Shown: positions 43,730 to 56,204 of the stretch, one piece after another | Layout of the letters: each line of letters begins with the position of its first letter | How positions within the stretch are numbered: the stretch's first letter is position 1 | From: Auanema rhodensis | Lineage: Eukaryota; Nematoda; Chromadorea; Rhabditida; Rhabditidae | Direction: 5' to 3' | Length of the DNA stretch: 64,000 nucleotides | Assembly: GCA_964057225.1 (NCBI GenBank) | Contig: OZ059895.1 | Location: 14,074,001 to 14,138,000, forward strand | Program-made: the position numbers and the translations under genes | Notes under the pieces: generated by a model | The model's database searches: none | The model's input: only the letters and a program-made list of their open reading frames with translations | What the model was told of the DNA's origin: nothing

Positions 43730-46700
43730 CATCACATAGACGTGTTGTGTCTCTCCCCCCAACATGATAAAGACCGTCTCTCTTGACTAGACACCATGGG
43801 TCATACACACGTGTAGGCTACATCGAACTTGGCTCATCTCAACTACAATTCCCAGAATGATTATCATCTTCGTTGATTTTTCATTTTTAAAAATCCAAAG
43901 AACTTGATTCATCCAATGATTTTCGATTCATGTTGCTCTCCAGTGGAGAGCGTTCCAAAATTTAATTCGAACACAGAATGTTTCTGGTTGAATCAGGAAA
44001 GTACCTCAAACTTGGGTAATTAAACCGACGAAGCAGTGTCACCTCCCAGTGGCATCAATGCACATGTCGTATCACATAGACGTGTTGTGTCTCTCCCCCC
44101 AACATGATATAGACCGTCTCTCTTGACTAGACACCATGGGTCATACACACGTGTAGGCTACATCGAACTTGGCTCATCTCAACTACAATTCCCAGAATGA
44201 TTATCATCTTCGTTGATTTTTCATTTTTAAAAATCCAAAGAACTTGATTCATCCAATGATTTTCGATTCATGTTGCTCTCCAGTGGAGAGCGTTCCAAAA
44301 TTTAATTCGAACACAGAATGTTTCTGGTTGAATCAGGAAAGTACCTCAAACTTGGGTAATTAAACCGACGAAGCAGTGTCACCTCCCAGTGGCATCAATG
44401 CACATGTCGTATCACATAGACGTGTTGTGTCTCTCCCCCCAACATGATATAGACCGTCTCTCTTGACTAGACACCATGGGTCATACACACGTGTAGGCTA
44501 CATCGAACTTGGCTCATCTCAACTACAATTCCCAGAATGATTATCATCTTCGTTGATTTTTCATTTTTAAAAATCCAAAGAACTTGATTCATCCAATGAT
44601 TTTCGATTCATGTTGCTCTCCAGTGGAGAGCGTTCCAAAATTTAATTCGAACACAGAATGTTTCTGGTTGAATCAGGAAAGTACCTCAAACTTGGGTAAT
44701 TAAACCGACGAAGCAGTGTCACCTCCCAGTGGCATCAATGCACATGTCGTATCACATAGACGTGTTGTGTCTCTCCCCCCAACATGATATAGACCGTCTC
44801 TCTTGACTAGACACCATGGGTCATACACACGTGTAGGCTACATCGAACTTGGCTCATCTCAACTACAATTCCCAGAATGATTATCATCTTCGTTGATTTT
44901 TCATTTTTAAAAATCCAAAGAACTTGATTCATCCAATGATTTTCGATTCATGTTGCTCTCCAGTGGAGAGCGTTCCAAAATTTAATTCGAACACAGAATG
45001 TTTCTGGTTGAATCAGGAAAGTACCTCAAACTTGGGTAATTAAACCGACGAAGCAGTGTCACCTCCCAGTGGCATCAATGCACATGTCGTATCACATAGA
45101 CGTGTTGTGTCTCTCCCCCCAACATGATATAGACCGTCTCTCTTGACTAGACACCATGGGTCATACACACGTGTAGGCTACATCGAACTTGGCTCATCTC
45201 AACTACAATTCCCAGAATGATTATCATCTTCGTTGATTTTTCATTTTTAAAAATCCAAAGAACTTGATTCATCCAATGATTTTCGATTCATGTTGCTCTC
45301 CAGTGGAGAGCGTTCCAAAATTTAATTCGAACACAGAATGTTTCTGGTTGAATCAGGAAAGTACCTCAAACTTGGGTAATTAAACCGACGAAGCAGTGTC
45401 ACCTCCCAGTGGCATCAATGCACATGTCGTATCACATAGACGTGTTGTGTCTCTCCCCCCAACATGATATAGACCGTCTCTCTTGACTAGACACCATGGG
45501 TCATACACACGTGTAGGCTACATCGAACTTGGCTCATCTCAACTACAATTCCCAGAATGATTATCATCTTCGTTGATTTTTCATTTTTAAAAATCCAAAG
45601 AACTTGATTCATCCAATGATTTTCGATTCATGTTGCTCTCCAGTGGAGAGCGTTCCAAAATTTAATTCGAACACAGAATGTTTCTGGTTGAATCAGGAAA
45701 GTACCTCAAACTTGGGTAATTAAACCGACGAAGCAGTGTCACCTCCCAGTGGCATCAATGCACATGTCGTATCACATAGACGTGTTGTGTCTCTCCCCCC
45801 AACATGATATAGACCGTCTCTCTTGACTAGACACCATGGGTCATACACACGTGTAGGCTACATCGAACTTGGCTCATCTCAACTACAATTCCCAGAATGA
45901 TTATCATCTTCGTTGATTTTTCATTTTTAAAAATCCAAAGAACTTGATTCATCCAATGATTTTCGATTCATGTTGCTCTCCAGTGGAGAGCGTTCCAAAA
46001 TTTAATTCGAACACAGAATGTTTCTGGTTGAATCAGGAAAGTACCTCAAACTTGGGTAATTAAACCGAAGAAGCAGTGTCACCTCCCAGTGGCATCAATG
46101 CACGTGTCGTATCACATAGACGTGTTGTGTCTCTCCCCCCAACATGGTATAGACCGTCTCTCTTGACTAGACACCATGGGTCATACACACGTGTAGGCTA
46201 CATCCGAACTTGGCTCATCTCAACTATAATTCCCAGAATGATTATCATTTTCGTTGATTTTTCAATTTTAAAAATCCAAAGAACTTGATTCATCCAATGA
46301 TTTTCGATTCATGTTGCTCTCCAATGGAGAGCGTTCCAAAATTTAATTCGAACACAGAATGTTTCTGGTTGAATCAGGAAAGTACCTCAAACTTGGGTAA
46401 TTAAACCGACGATGCAGTGTCACCTCCCAGTGGCATCAATGCACGTGTCGTATCACATAGACGTGTTGTGTCTCTCCCCCCAACATGGTATAGACCGTCT
46501 CTCTTGACTAGACACCATGGGTCATACACACGTGTAGGCTACATCCGAACTTGGCTCATCTCAACTATAATTCCCAGAATGATTATCATCTTCGTTGATT
46601 TTTCAATTTTAAAATTCCAAAGAACTTGATTCATCCAATGATTTTCGATTCATGTTGCTCTCCAGTGGAGAGCGTTCCAAAATTTAATTCGAACACAGAA

Positions 46701-49700
46701 TGTTTCTGGTTGAATCAGGAAAGTACCTCAAACTTGGGTAATTAAACCGACGAAGCAGTGTCACCTCCCAGTGGCATCAATGCAAGTGTCGTATCACATA
46801 GACGTGTTGTATCTCTCCCCCCAACATGGTATAGACCGTCTCTCTTGACTAGACACCATGGGTCATACACACGTGTAGGCTACATCCGAACTTGGCTCAT
46901 CTCAACTATAATTCCCAGAATGATTATCATTTTCGTTGATTTTTCAATTTTAAAAATCCAAAGAACTTGATTCATCCAATGATTTTCGATTCATGTTGCT
47001 CTCCAGTGGAGAGCGTTCCAAAATTTAATTCGAACACAGAATGTTTCTGGTTGAATCAGGAAAGTACCTCAAACTTGGGTAATTAAACCGACGATGCAGT
47101 GTCACCTCCCAGTGGCATCAATGCAAGTGTCGTATCACATAGACGTGTTGTGTCTCTCCCCCCAACATGATAAAGACCGTCTCTCTTGACTAGACACCAT
47201 GGGTCATACACACGTGTAGGCTACATCGAACTTGGCTCATCTCAACTATAATTCCCAGAATGATTATCATCTTCGTTGATTTTTCAATTTTAAAATTCCA
47301 AAGAACTTGATTCATCCAATGATTTTCGATTCATGTTGCTCTCCAGTGGAGAGCGTTCCAAAATTTAATTCGAACACAGAATGTTTCTGGTTGAATCAGG
47401 AAAGTACCTCAAACTTGGGTAATTAAACCGACGATGTAGTGTCACCTCCCAGTGGCATCAATGCAAGTGTCGTATCACATAGACGTGTTGTATCTCTCCC
47501 CCCAACATGATAAAGACCGTCTCTCTTGACTAGACACCATGGGTCATACACACGTGTAGGCTACATCCGAACTTGGCTCATCTCAACTATAATTCCCAGA
47601 ATGATTATCATTTTCGTTGATTTTTCAATTTTAAAAATCCAAAGAACTTGATTCTTCCAATGATTTTCGATTCATGTTGCTCTCCAGTGGAGAGCGTTCC
47701 AAAATTTAATTCGAACACAGAATGTTTCTGGTTGAATCAGGAAAGTACCTCAAACTTGGGTAATTAAACCGACGATGCAGTGTCACCTCCCAGTGGCATC
47801 AATGCAAGTGTCGTATCACATAGACGTGTTGTATCTCTCCCCCCAACATGATAAAGACCGTCTCTCTTGACTAGACACCATGAGTCATACACACGTGTAG
47901 GCTACATCCGAACTTGGCTCATCTCAACTATAATTCCCAGAATGATTATCATTTTCGTTGATTTTTCAATTTTAAAAATCCAAAGAACTTGATTCATCCA
48001 ATGATTTTCGATTCATGTTGCTCTCCAATGGAGAGCGTTCCAAAATTTAATTCGAACACAGAATGTTTCTGGTTGAATCAGGAAAGTACCTCAAACTTGG
48101 GTAATTAAACCGACGATGCAGTGTCACCTCCCAGTGGCATCAATGCAAGTGTCGTATCACATAGACGTGTTGTATCTCTCCCCCCAACATGGTATAGACC
48201 GTCTCTCTTGACTAGACACCATGGGTCATACACACGTGTAGGCTACATCCGAACTTGGCTCATCTCAACTATAATTCCCAGAATGATTATCATTTTCGTT
48301 GATTTTTCAATTTTAAAAATCCAAAGAACTTGATTCATCCAATGATTTTCGATTCATGTTGCTCTCCAATGGAGAGCGTTCCAAAATTTAATTCGAACAC
48401 AGAATGTTTCTGGTTGAATCAGGAAAGTACCTCAAACTTGGGTAATTAAACCGATGAAGTAGTGTCACCTCCCAGTGGCATCAATGCACGTGTCGTATCA
48501 CATAGACGTGTTGTGTCTCTCCCCCCAACATGATAAAGACCGTCTCTCTTGACTAGACACCATGGGTCATACACACGTGTAGGCTACAACGAACTTGGCT
48601 CATCTCAACTATAATTCCCAGAATGATTATCATTTTCGTTGATTTTTCAATTTTAAAAATCCAAAGAACTTGATTCATCCAATGATTTTCGATTCATGTT
48701 GCTCTCCAATGGAGAGCGTTCCAAAATTTAATTCGAACACAGAATGTTTCTGGTTGAATCAGGAAAGTACCTCAAACTTGGGTAATTAAACCGACGATGC
48801 AGTGTCACCTCCCAGTGGCATCAATGCACGTGTCGTATCACATAGACGTGCTGTGTCTCTCCCCCCAACATGGTATAGACCGTCTCTCTTGACTAGACAC
48901 CATGGGTCATACACACGTGTAGGCTACATCCGAACTTGGCTCATCTCAACTACAATTCCCAGAATGATTATCATCCTCATTGATTTTTCAATTTTAAAAA
49001 TCCAAAGAACTTGATTCATCTAATGATTTTCGATTCATGTTGCTCTCCAGTGGAGAGCGTTCCAAAATTTAATTCGAACACAGAATGTTTCTGGTTGAAT
49101 CAGGAAAGTACCTCAAACTTGGGTAATTAAACCGACGATGTAGTGTCACCTCCCAGTGGCATCAATGCAAGTGTCGTATCACATAGACGTGTTGTATCTC
49201 TCCCCCCAACATGATAAAGACCGTCTCTCTTGACTAGACACCATGGGTCATACACACGTGTAGGCTACATCCGAACTTGGCTCATCTTAACTATAATTCC
49301 CAGAATGATTATCATTTTCGTTGATTTTTCAATTTTAAAAATCCAAAGAACTTGATTCTTCCAATGATTTTCGATTCATGTTGCTCTCCAGTGGAGAGCG
49401 TTCCAAAATTTAATTCGAACACAGAATGTTTCTGGTTGAATCAGGAAAGTACCTCAAACTTGGGTAATTAAACCGACGATGCAGTCTCACCTCCCAGTGG
49501 CATCAATGCAAGTGTCGTATCACATAGACGTGTTGTATCTCTCCCCCCAACATGGTATAGACCGTCTCTCTTGACTAGACACCATGGGTCATGCACACGT
49601 GGAGGCTACATCTGAACTTGGCTCATCTCAACTATAATTCCCAGAATGATTATCATTTTCGTTGATTTTTCAATTTTAAAAATCCAAAGAACTTGATTCT

Positions 49701-51925
49701 TCCAATGATTTTCGATTCATGTTGCTCTCCAGTGGAGAGCGTTCCAAAATTTATTTCGAACACAGAATGTTTCTGGTTGAATCAGGAAAGTACCTCAAAC
49801 TTGGGTAATTAAACCGACGATGCAGTCTCACCTCCCAGTGGCATCAATGCAAGTGTCGTATCACATAGACGTGTTGTATCTCTCCCCCCAACATGGTATA
49901 GACCGTCTCTCTTGACTAGACACCATGGGTCATGCACACGTGGAGGCTACATCTGAACTTGGCTCATCTCAACTATAATTCCCAGAATGATTATCATTTT
50001 CGTTGATTTTTCAATTTTAAAAATCCAAAGAACTTGATTCATCCAATGATTTTCGATTCATGTTGCTCTCCAATGGAGAGCGTTCCAAAATTTAATTCGA
50101 ACACAGAATGTTTCTGGTTGAATCAGGAAAGTACCTCAAACTTGGGTAATTAAACCGACGATGCAGTGTCACCTCCCAGTGGCATCAATGCAAGTGTCGT
50201 ATCACATAGACGTGTTGTATCTCTCCCCCCAACATGGTATAGACCGTCTCTCTTGACTAGACACCATGGGTCATACACACGTGTAGGCTACATCCGAACT
50301 TGGCTCATCTCAACTATAATTCCCAGAATGATTATCATTTTCGTTGATTTTTCAATTTTAAAAATACAAAGAACTTGATTCATCCAATGATTTTCGATTC
50401 ATGTTGCTCTCCAATGGAGAGCGTTCCAAAATTTAATTCGAACACAGAATGTTTCTGGTTGAATCAGGAAAGTACCTCAAACTTGGGTAATTAAACCGAC
50501 GATGCAGTGTCACCTCCCAGTGGCATCAATGCACGTGTCGTATCACATAGACGTGCTGTGTCTCTCCCCCCAACATGGTATAGACCGTCTCTCTTGACTA
50601 GACACCATGGGTCATACACACGTGTAGGCTACATCCGAACTTGGCTCATCTCAACTACAATTCCCAGAATGATTATCATCCTCATTGATTTTTCAATTTT
50701 AAAAATCCAAAGAACTTGATTCATCTAATGATTTTCGATTCATGTTGCTCTCCAGTGGAGAGCGTTCCAAAATTTAATTCGAACACAGAATGTTTCTGGT
50801 TGAATCAGGAAAGTACCTCAAACTTGGGTAATTAAACCGACGATGCAGTGTCACCTCCCAGTGGCATCAATGCACGTGTCGTATCACATAGACGTGCTGT
50901 GTCTCTCCCCCCAACATGATAAAGACCGTCTCTCTTGACTAGACACCATGGGTCATACACACGTGTAGGCTACATCCGAACTTGGCTCATCTCAACTACA
51001 ATTCCCAGAATGATTATCATCCTCATTGATTTTTCAATTTTAAAAATCCAAAGAACTTGATTCATCTAATGATTTTCGATTCATGTTGCTCTCCAGTGGA
51101 GAGCGTTCCAAAATTTAATTCGAACACAGAATGTTTCTGGTTGAATCAGGAAAGTACCTCAAACTTGGGTAATTAAACCGACGATGTAGTGTCACCTCCC
51201 AGTGGCATCAATGCAAGTGTCGTATCACATAGACGTGTTGTATCTCTCCCCCCAACATGATAAAGACCGTCTCTCTTGACTAAACACCATGGGTCATACA
51301 CACGTGTAGGCTACATCCGAACTTGGCTCATCTTAACTATAATTCCCAGAATGATTATCATTTTCGTTGATTTTTCAATTTTAAAAATCCAAAGAACTTG
51401 ATTCTTCCAATGATTTTCGATTCATGTTGCTCTCCAGTGGAGAGCGTTCCAAAATTTAATTCGAACACAGAATGTTTCTGGTTGAATCAGGAAAGTACCT
51501 CAAACTTGGGTAATTAAACCGACGATGCAGTGTCACCTCCCAGTGGCATCAATGCAAGTGTCGTATCACATAGACGTGTTGTATCTCTCCCCCCAACATG
51601 GTATAGACCGTCTCTCTTGACTAGACACCATGGGTCATACACACGTGTAGGCTACATCCGAACTTGGCTCATCTCAACTATAATTCCCAGAATGATTATC
51701 ATTTTCGTTGATTTTTCAATTTTAAAAATCCAAAGAACTTGATTCATCCAATGATTTTCGATTCATGTTGCTCTCCAGTGGAGAGCGTTCCAAAATTTAA
51801 TTCGAACACAGAACGTTTCTGGTTGAATCAGGAAAGTACCTCAAACTTGGGTAATTAAACCGACGATGCAGTGTCACCTCCCAGTGGCATCAATGCACGT
51901 TTCGTATCCCATTGGGGTGTTGTGC
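43730..51925 (+). repeat. 340/341-bp satellite array, forward (about 24 monomers)
   Basis: Head-to-tail monomers. Spacing of ACCTCCCAGTGGCATCAATG is 340 bp from 44041 to 46081 and 341 bp afterwards, because CATCGAACTT becomes CATCCGAACTT. Each monomer carries an inverted repeat GCTCTCC-AGT-GGAGAGC, an ACACGTGT palindrome, a C6 run (CTCTCCCCCCAACATG) and the block TTCTGGTTGAATCAGG. The left block is almost perfectly homogeneous. The right block is a mosaic of variants (GCACGTGTC/GCAAGTGTC, ATGGTATAG/ATGATAAAG, TTCATCC/TTCTTCC). No protein is proposed; the repeated 70-codon open frame begins with GTG. Confidence 0.97.
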
Positions 51926-51944
51926 ATCTTTTAGAGCGATATCG

Positions 51945-52279
51945 TTCCATTCGGAGATCAATACGTAGCAAGCAGGTTAGAATCAGACGACATGAGGCTG
52001 AGAGAGGACGACACGCCCTTCATGTGGAACACAGCCTTTAGCTTTGCCTTATGGATTGACTATGGATGGTTGGTCTTCCTTTCTTAGCTCTCTTTTACTT
52101 TATATCTTTATGTTGACTTATATAACTTATTGTAATCATGTAGACATAATAAACCTTTCTTTCTCGAGTCTTATGTTTATCCATTATGCTCTATATCTAC
52201 CGCTACATTTGGAATACTATTACACTCATCTTGTAGGCTTTATTGGCCTATAGGATCGATGTGAGAGCATAACGGAACG
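51945..52279 (+). repeat. LTR-like direct repeat, left
   Basis: Pairs with 54953-55286. Contains AATAAACC at about 52148, as expected in an R region. Confidence 0.65.
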
Positions 52280-53690
52280 TGGAGATTCCACCTCGAACGT
52301 TTCTCTTATTTTCTTAAATTTTATTCACTCTCGTAATTTTCATTTCATTTAACTTTCTCCTATCCATTGCCATCTTCTCTACGCTAAAACACAAAACGGA
52401 GGGGCCAACATCGTTATAGGGAACAGATGCAAGGAACTCTCATAATAAGAGAGAAAAATTACACATTTTGGGAAGAATTTATTTTACTTGATCCCGTTGT
52501 TCACAATTTTGTCATGTCTGAACCTAAGTCACATATCCTTGTTATTAACATCTGATTATACTGTTACCCGACCTCGAAGCCACATGAGGACTTTAGGCTG
52601 AATTCGTGAACAGATTCACCTAAAGATTTTATATATTTTGATTACCCACACCATTCTCCTCTTAAGGATTGATTTCGGCTTTGAGGAAAGAATAACTCCA
52701 GTTATTTCTTAAATTTTGTGGATGAAAAGCATGCCAATTTGAATTTTAAATAATTTTGCGATAAGGACTATTATATTTTGCGTTTAAAATCGTTCAGACA
52801 ACTTTTAGCATTTACCATCCAAAAAATATAACAAAACGCTTAAAAATCGTACGGGAAACCTCACAACAAGTGAGAGGATGTTTAATTTAATAACTTACAT
52901 TCGCTATAGTCCGAAAAATCCTGCGATATTCTCACAAACTGATCTCCCAATTTAAATTTATTCGTCAGGTCGAGTTGGCTAAAGCATATTAGTTGGATTT
53001 TCTCCCCATACTATATGTCACCTTCCTCATACCGTTTTGTTGTTTAGAAACATGAGACTCAATTCCAAATCATCTTATTCTTTTTATAATTTCGTATAGT
53101 TCTTGTAAATTTTAGTCAGCTATGTAACTTCAATATTATAAAACGAGATCTTTGGTTTGCAAAACGACTACGGTAGATTTTCTTAAAAAAGATCCTTACT
53201 TCCCGTTGAACCATGAACGAACGAATTAAGTATGCAATTGGGACTAGTAATTCCTCTTGGATAGATTGATGGATTACCAAAGGCCAATTTTAATACAACT
53301 TTTTGGAATGCCTAAGGGAGTTTGCGACTAAAAATCAGAAATTTCTATAATAAAGAGAAGGGAATAAGCCCATTGAGACTAGGCAATCATCCATAATGTG
53401 GGCGAAGAGAAAAGAAAAATGCAAATGCTATACAAATTGGACCCAAAAGACCAAGATAACCAAAGTCCAATTCCAAAGTACGGTAGAAGGCGGATCTAAA
53501 GTTATGGCCAGAACCTTAGATTCATTCCTATCCTTCCGACTTGACCAAACCAGTTGTCAGTCTCAATCTAACTTTTCCCAACTTACCACCAACAACTAAA
53601 CGTACATACCCGCCCAATTACGTTCAAATTCCATCATCCCACACGTAATCAGACACTCGAGGTTTTTTTCAAACCAAGAGCCCTAACAAG
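52280..53690. other. Internal region of the LTR-like element, non-coding part
   Basis: Contains GGGGCCAACATCG near 52401 and no convincing coding frame. A 67-codon frame at 53396-53599 has unremarkable composition and is not supported further. Confidence 0.4.
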
Positions 53691-54247
53691 GTGGAGAGAA
53701 GGTATAACTCAGCAGTACCTCTTAGTACACACTCCAACCCGGATCCCCGTGATTCAGCTCCAGTAACTAGAAGCCAAACTCGCGCGCAAAGTGTCGCTAT
53801 CATCAACGAAGACACAGCAGAGGAGAAACCTAACATCGAAAAATTTTACACACCTCGCGCTAGTACGTTTTCTCCTTCAGAACATTTTAGCGATCCGGAC
53901 TACACACCATCCGGAGACGACGAGCGATCCTTGATCATAGACGAACAGACACCGAACACTACTACGAAAGAAAAGAAGACACAAACGCGCATTTGTTAAA
54001 GAATGTTTATTTCCTGTGGATCAAGATAGAGGAATGGAAGTTGAAGATTTTGAAACTTTTCAATCGAAGTTCAACATGTGGAGCAGCGCACAACACTCGC
54101 TCCAAAGCAAGGAACAGCGACTCAGATGACGACAGTGACATCGAAATTGTTGAATTTATACACGGAAACAATAACAAAGAATTAGACACTGAAATTGACT
54201 CACAAGACCCATCGGATCAAAACTGGATACCATCAAGAAGAAGATAA
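53691..54247 (+). pseudogene. Gag-like fragments with TRSQTRA / NTRSKAR motifs
   Basis: Two overlapping-frame pieces. The first (53691-53999) reads MERRYNSAVPLSTHSN, then APVTRSQTRAQSV, and closes DPDYTPSGDDERSL. The second (up to 54247) reads AHNTRSKARNSDSDDDSDIE and closes DQNWIPSRRR. The two look like copies of one module: a TRSxxR motif, an acidic low-complexity stretch, then D-x-(Y/W)-x-PS. Such motifs occur in polyproteins of LTR retroelements. Between them a third frame (FVKECLFPVDQDRGMEVEDF) is also open, so a frameshift is likely. Function not assigned. Confidence 0.4.
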
Positions 54248-54952
54248 AACAACTACATTGATTACACTATTGTTAAACATTCTACATGAAATCTTTTTAA
54301 GGAAACTAGAGCTAAAAAAAAAATAATTTTACCAATACAAGCAAAAGATAGATGAGCAGTAAGCTATAACATAACGAGCAGTCAAGTTTCAAGCAAACCG
54401 AAAAAAAATTAGCTACAAAATATCATAAACGTTACTCCGATTTCAAATAATTTCCCTTAAAATCCGAAGAAATGAAAGATGAGAGACATCATATTGCAAT
54501 TTCAGCTAAGCAACAGTCATCATCAAGTAATTAATGATTCATTTCTGGAAATTATACGGGATTGTTTTAATAATTCCAAACAAATAATGTTTTCTTTCAA
54601 AGCTGAAGAAACAGCCTAGCTTTATTGAGAATATAGCTTAACTCTCGCTACTCTGCTCTATATTGGTTAGACATACAGCGCTGTGCCCAAAATAATACTT
54701 ACATGCACTTTCGCTGATAAAATATAGCTCTAGTATTCTTAAAAGATTGTGTTTTTGCTTTATACTCATGTATACTTAATTTTTATTAAATTTTTTAGAC
54801 AATATTGTTAAGGATAATATTGTATAATTTTGTATTATTTGAACAACAATAATGTATTTTAACATGTAAAACTTCTAAACCTCTTGCTACGATTGAAACA
54901 AGCCACACATTATTATAGTTGCGAGGACGCGACATAAACTCGAAAAAATGGC
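54248..54952. other. 3' internal part of the LTR-like element
   Basis: 705 bp, A-rich, no gene seen. Confidence 0.5.
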
Positions 54953-55286
54953 TTCCATCCGGATGATCAATACGTAGCAGGCGGGTTAGAGCTAGACGAC
55001 AAGAGACGAGAAGAGCTGACACGCCCTTTATATGGAACTCAGGCTTTAGTTCTGTCTCATGGAATGACTAAGGATGGCTTGTCATCTCCTCTAGCTCACC
55101 TATAGTTTATATCTCTTTATTTCTTATCGTAACTTATTGTAATCATTATGTAGAATAAACCTTTTTTTTCATGAGTCTTATGTTTATTCATTATGCTCTA
55201 TATCTACCGCTACATTTGGAATACTGTATCGCACATCTTATAGACTACATTGGTCTATAGGATAGATGCGAGAGCACAACGGAACG
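54953..55286 (+). repeat. LTR-like direct repeat, right
   Basis: Pairs with 51945-52279. Ends AACGGAACG exactly where satellite resumes. Confidence 0.65.
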
Positions 55287-56204
55287 CACTATGGGTCATA
55301 CACACGTGGAGGCTACATCGAACTTGGCTCATCTCAACTATAATTCCCAGAATGATTATCATCTTCGTTGATTTTTCAATTTTAAAAATCCAAAGAACTT
55401 GATTCATCCAATGATTTTCGATTCATATTGCTCTCCAGTGGAGAGCGTTCCAAAATTTAATTCGAACACAGAATCTTTCTGGTTGAATCAGGAAAGTACC
55501 TCAAACTTGGGTAATTAAACCGACGATGCAGTGTCACCTCCCAGTGGCATCAATGCAAGTGTCGTATCACATAGACGTGTTGTATCTCTCCCCCCAACAT
55601 GGTATAGACCGTCTCTCTTGACTAGACACCATGGGTCATACACACGTGTAGGCTACATCTAAACTTGGCTCATCTCAACTATAATTCCCAGAATGATTAT
55701 CATCTTCGTTGATTTTTCATTTTTAAAAATCCAAAGAACTTGATTCATCCAATGATTTTCGATTCATGTTGCTCTCCAGTGGAGAGCGTTCCAAAATTTA
55801 ATTCGAACACAGAATGTTTCTGGTTGAATCAGGAAAGTACCTCAAACTTGGGTAATTAAACCGAAGAAGCAGTGTCACCTCCCAGTGGCATCAATGCAAG
55901 TGTCGTATCACATAGACGTGCTGTATCTCTCCCCCCAACATGGTATAGACCGTCTCTCTTGACTTGACACCATGGGTCATACACACGTGTAGGCTACATC
56001 TGAACTTGGCTCATCTCAACTATAATTCCCAGAATGATTATCATCTTCGTTGATTTTTCATTTTTAAAAATCCAAAGAACTTGATTCATCCAATGATTTT
56101 CGATTCATGTTGCTCTCCAGTGGAGAGCGTTCCAAAATTTAATTCGAACACAGAATGTTTCTGGTTGAATCAGGAAAGTACCTCAAACTTGGGTAATTAA
56201 ACCG
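55287..56204 (+). repeat. Satellite array, forward, 2.7 monomers
   Basis: Same 340/341-bp family, starting inside a monomer (ATGGGTCATACACACGTGGA) and ending at GGTAATTAAACCGA, where the palindrome begins. The last monomer carries private variants (GACTTGACACC, GTGCTGTATC, GCAAGTGTCG) shared with the first inverted monomer after 60320. Confidence 0.95.

Larger units (their letters stand above)
51945..55286 (+). mobile_element. Degenerate LTR-retroelement-like insertion in the satellite
   Basis: Two direct repeats of about 335 bp, 51945-52279 and 54953-55286, flank 2.7 kb of non-satellite DNA. They share ATCAATACGTAGCA, ACATGACGCCC-like segments, AACTTATTGTAATCAT, an AATAAACC poly(A)-type signal, ATGCTCTATATCTACCGCTA and the end AACGGAACG. 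By eye they are roughly 80-85% identical, so the copy is old. Right after the first repeat comes TGGAGATTCCACC, which could be a primer-binding site. Inside are only short gag-like open frames; no reverse transcriptase, integrase or protease motif was seen. A recombined or non-autonomous element fits. Satellite resumes at 55287 inside a monomer, with about 48 bp of monomer missing. Confidence 0.6.

Noticed and set aside
46240-46265. CENP-B-box-like CTTCGTTGATTTTTC in the satellite
   Set aside because: Only the TTCG half fits. The essential CGGG half and the central A are missing.
46076-51742. Repeated 70-codon open frames, one per satellite monomer
   Set aside because: They begin with GTG, not ATG, are closed in many monomers by single substitutions, and simply follow the repeat. 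No sign of coding constraint.
43730-51925. CRISPR-like regular array
   Set aside because: Units are 340 bp with no variable spacers and sit in eukaryotic DNA; it is satellite.
52280-52300. tRNA-derived primer-binding site identity after the left LTR-like repeat
   Set aside because: TGG start fits, but the remaining bases do not match the 3' end of a tRNA with correct T-arm spacing, so no tRNA is named.
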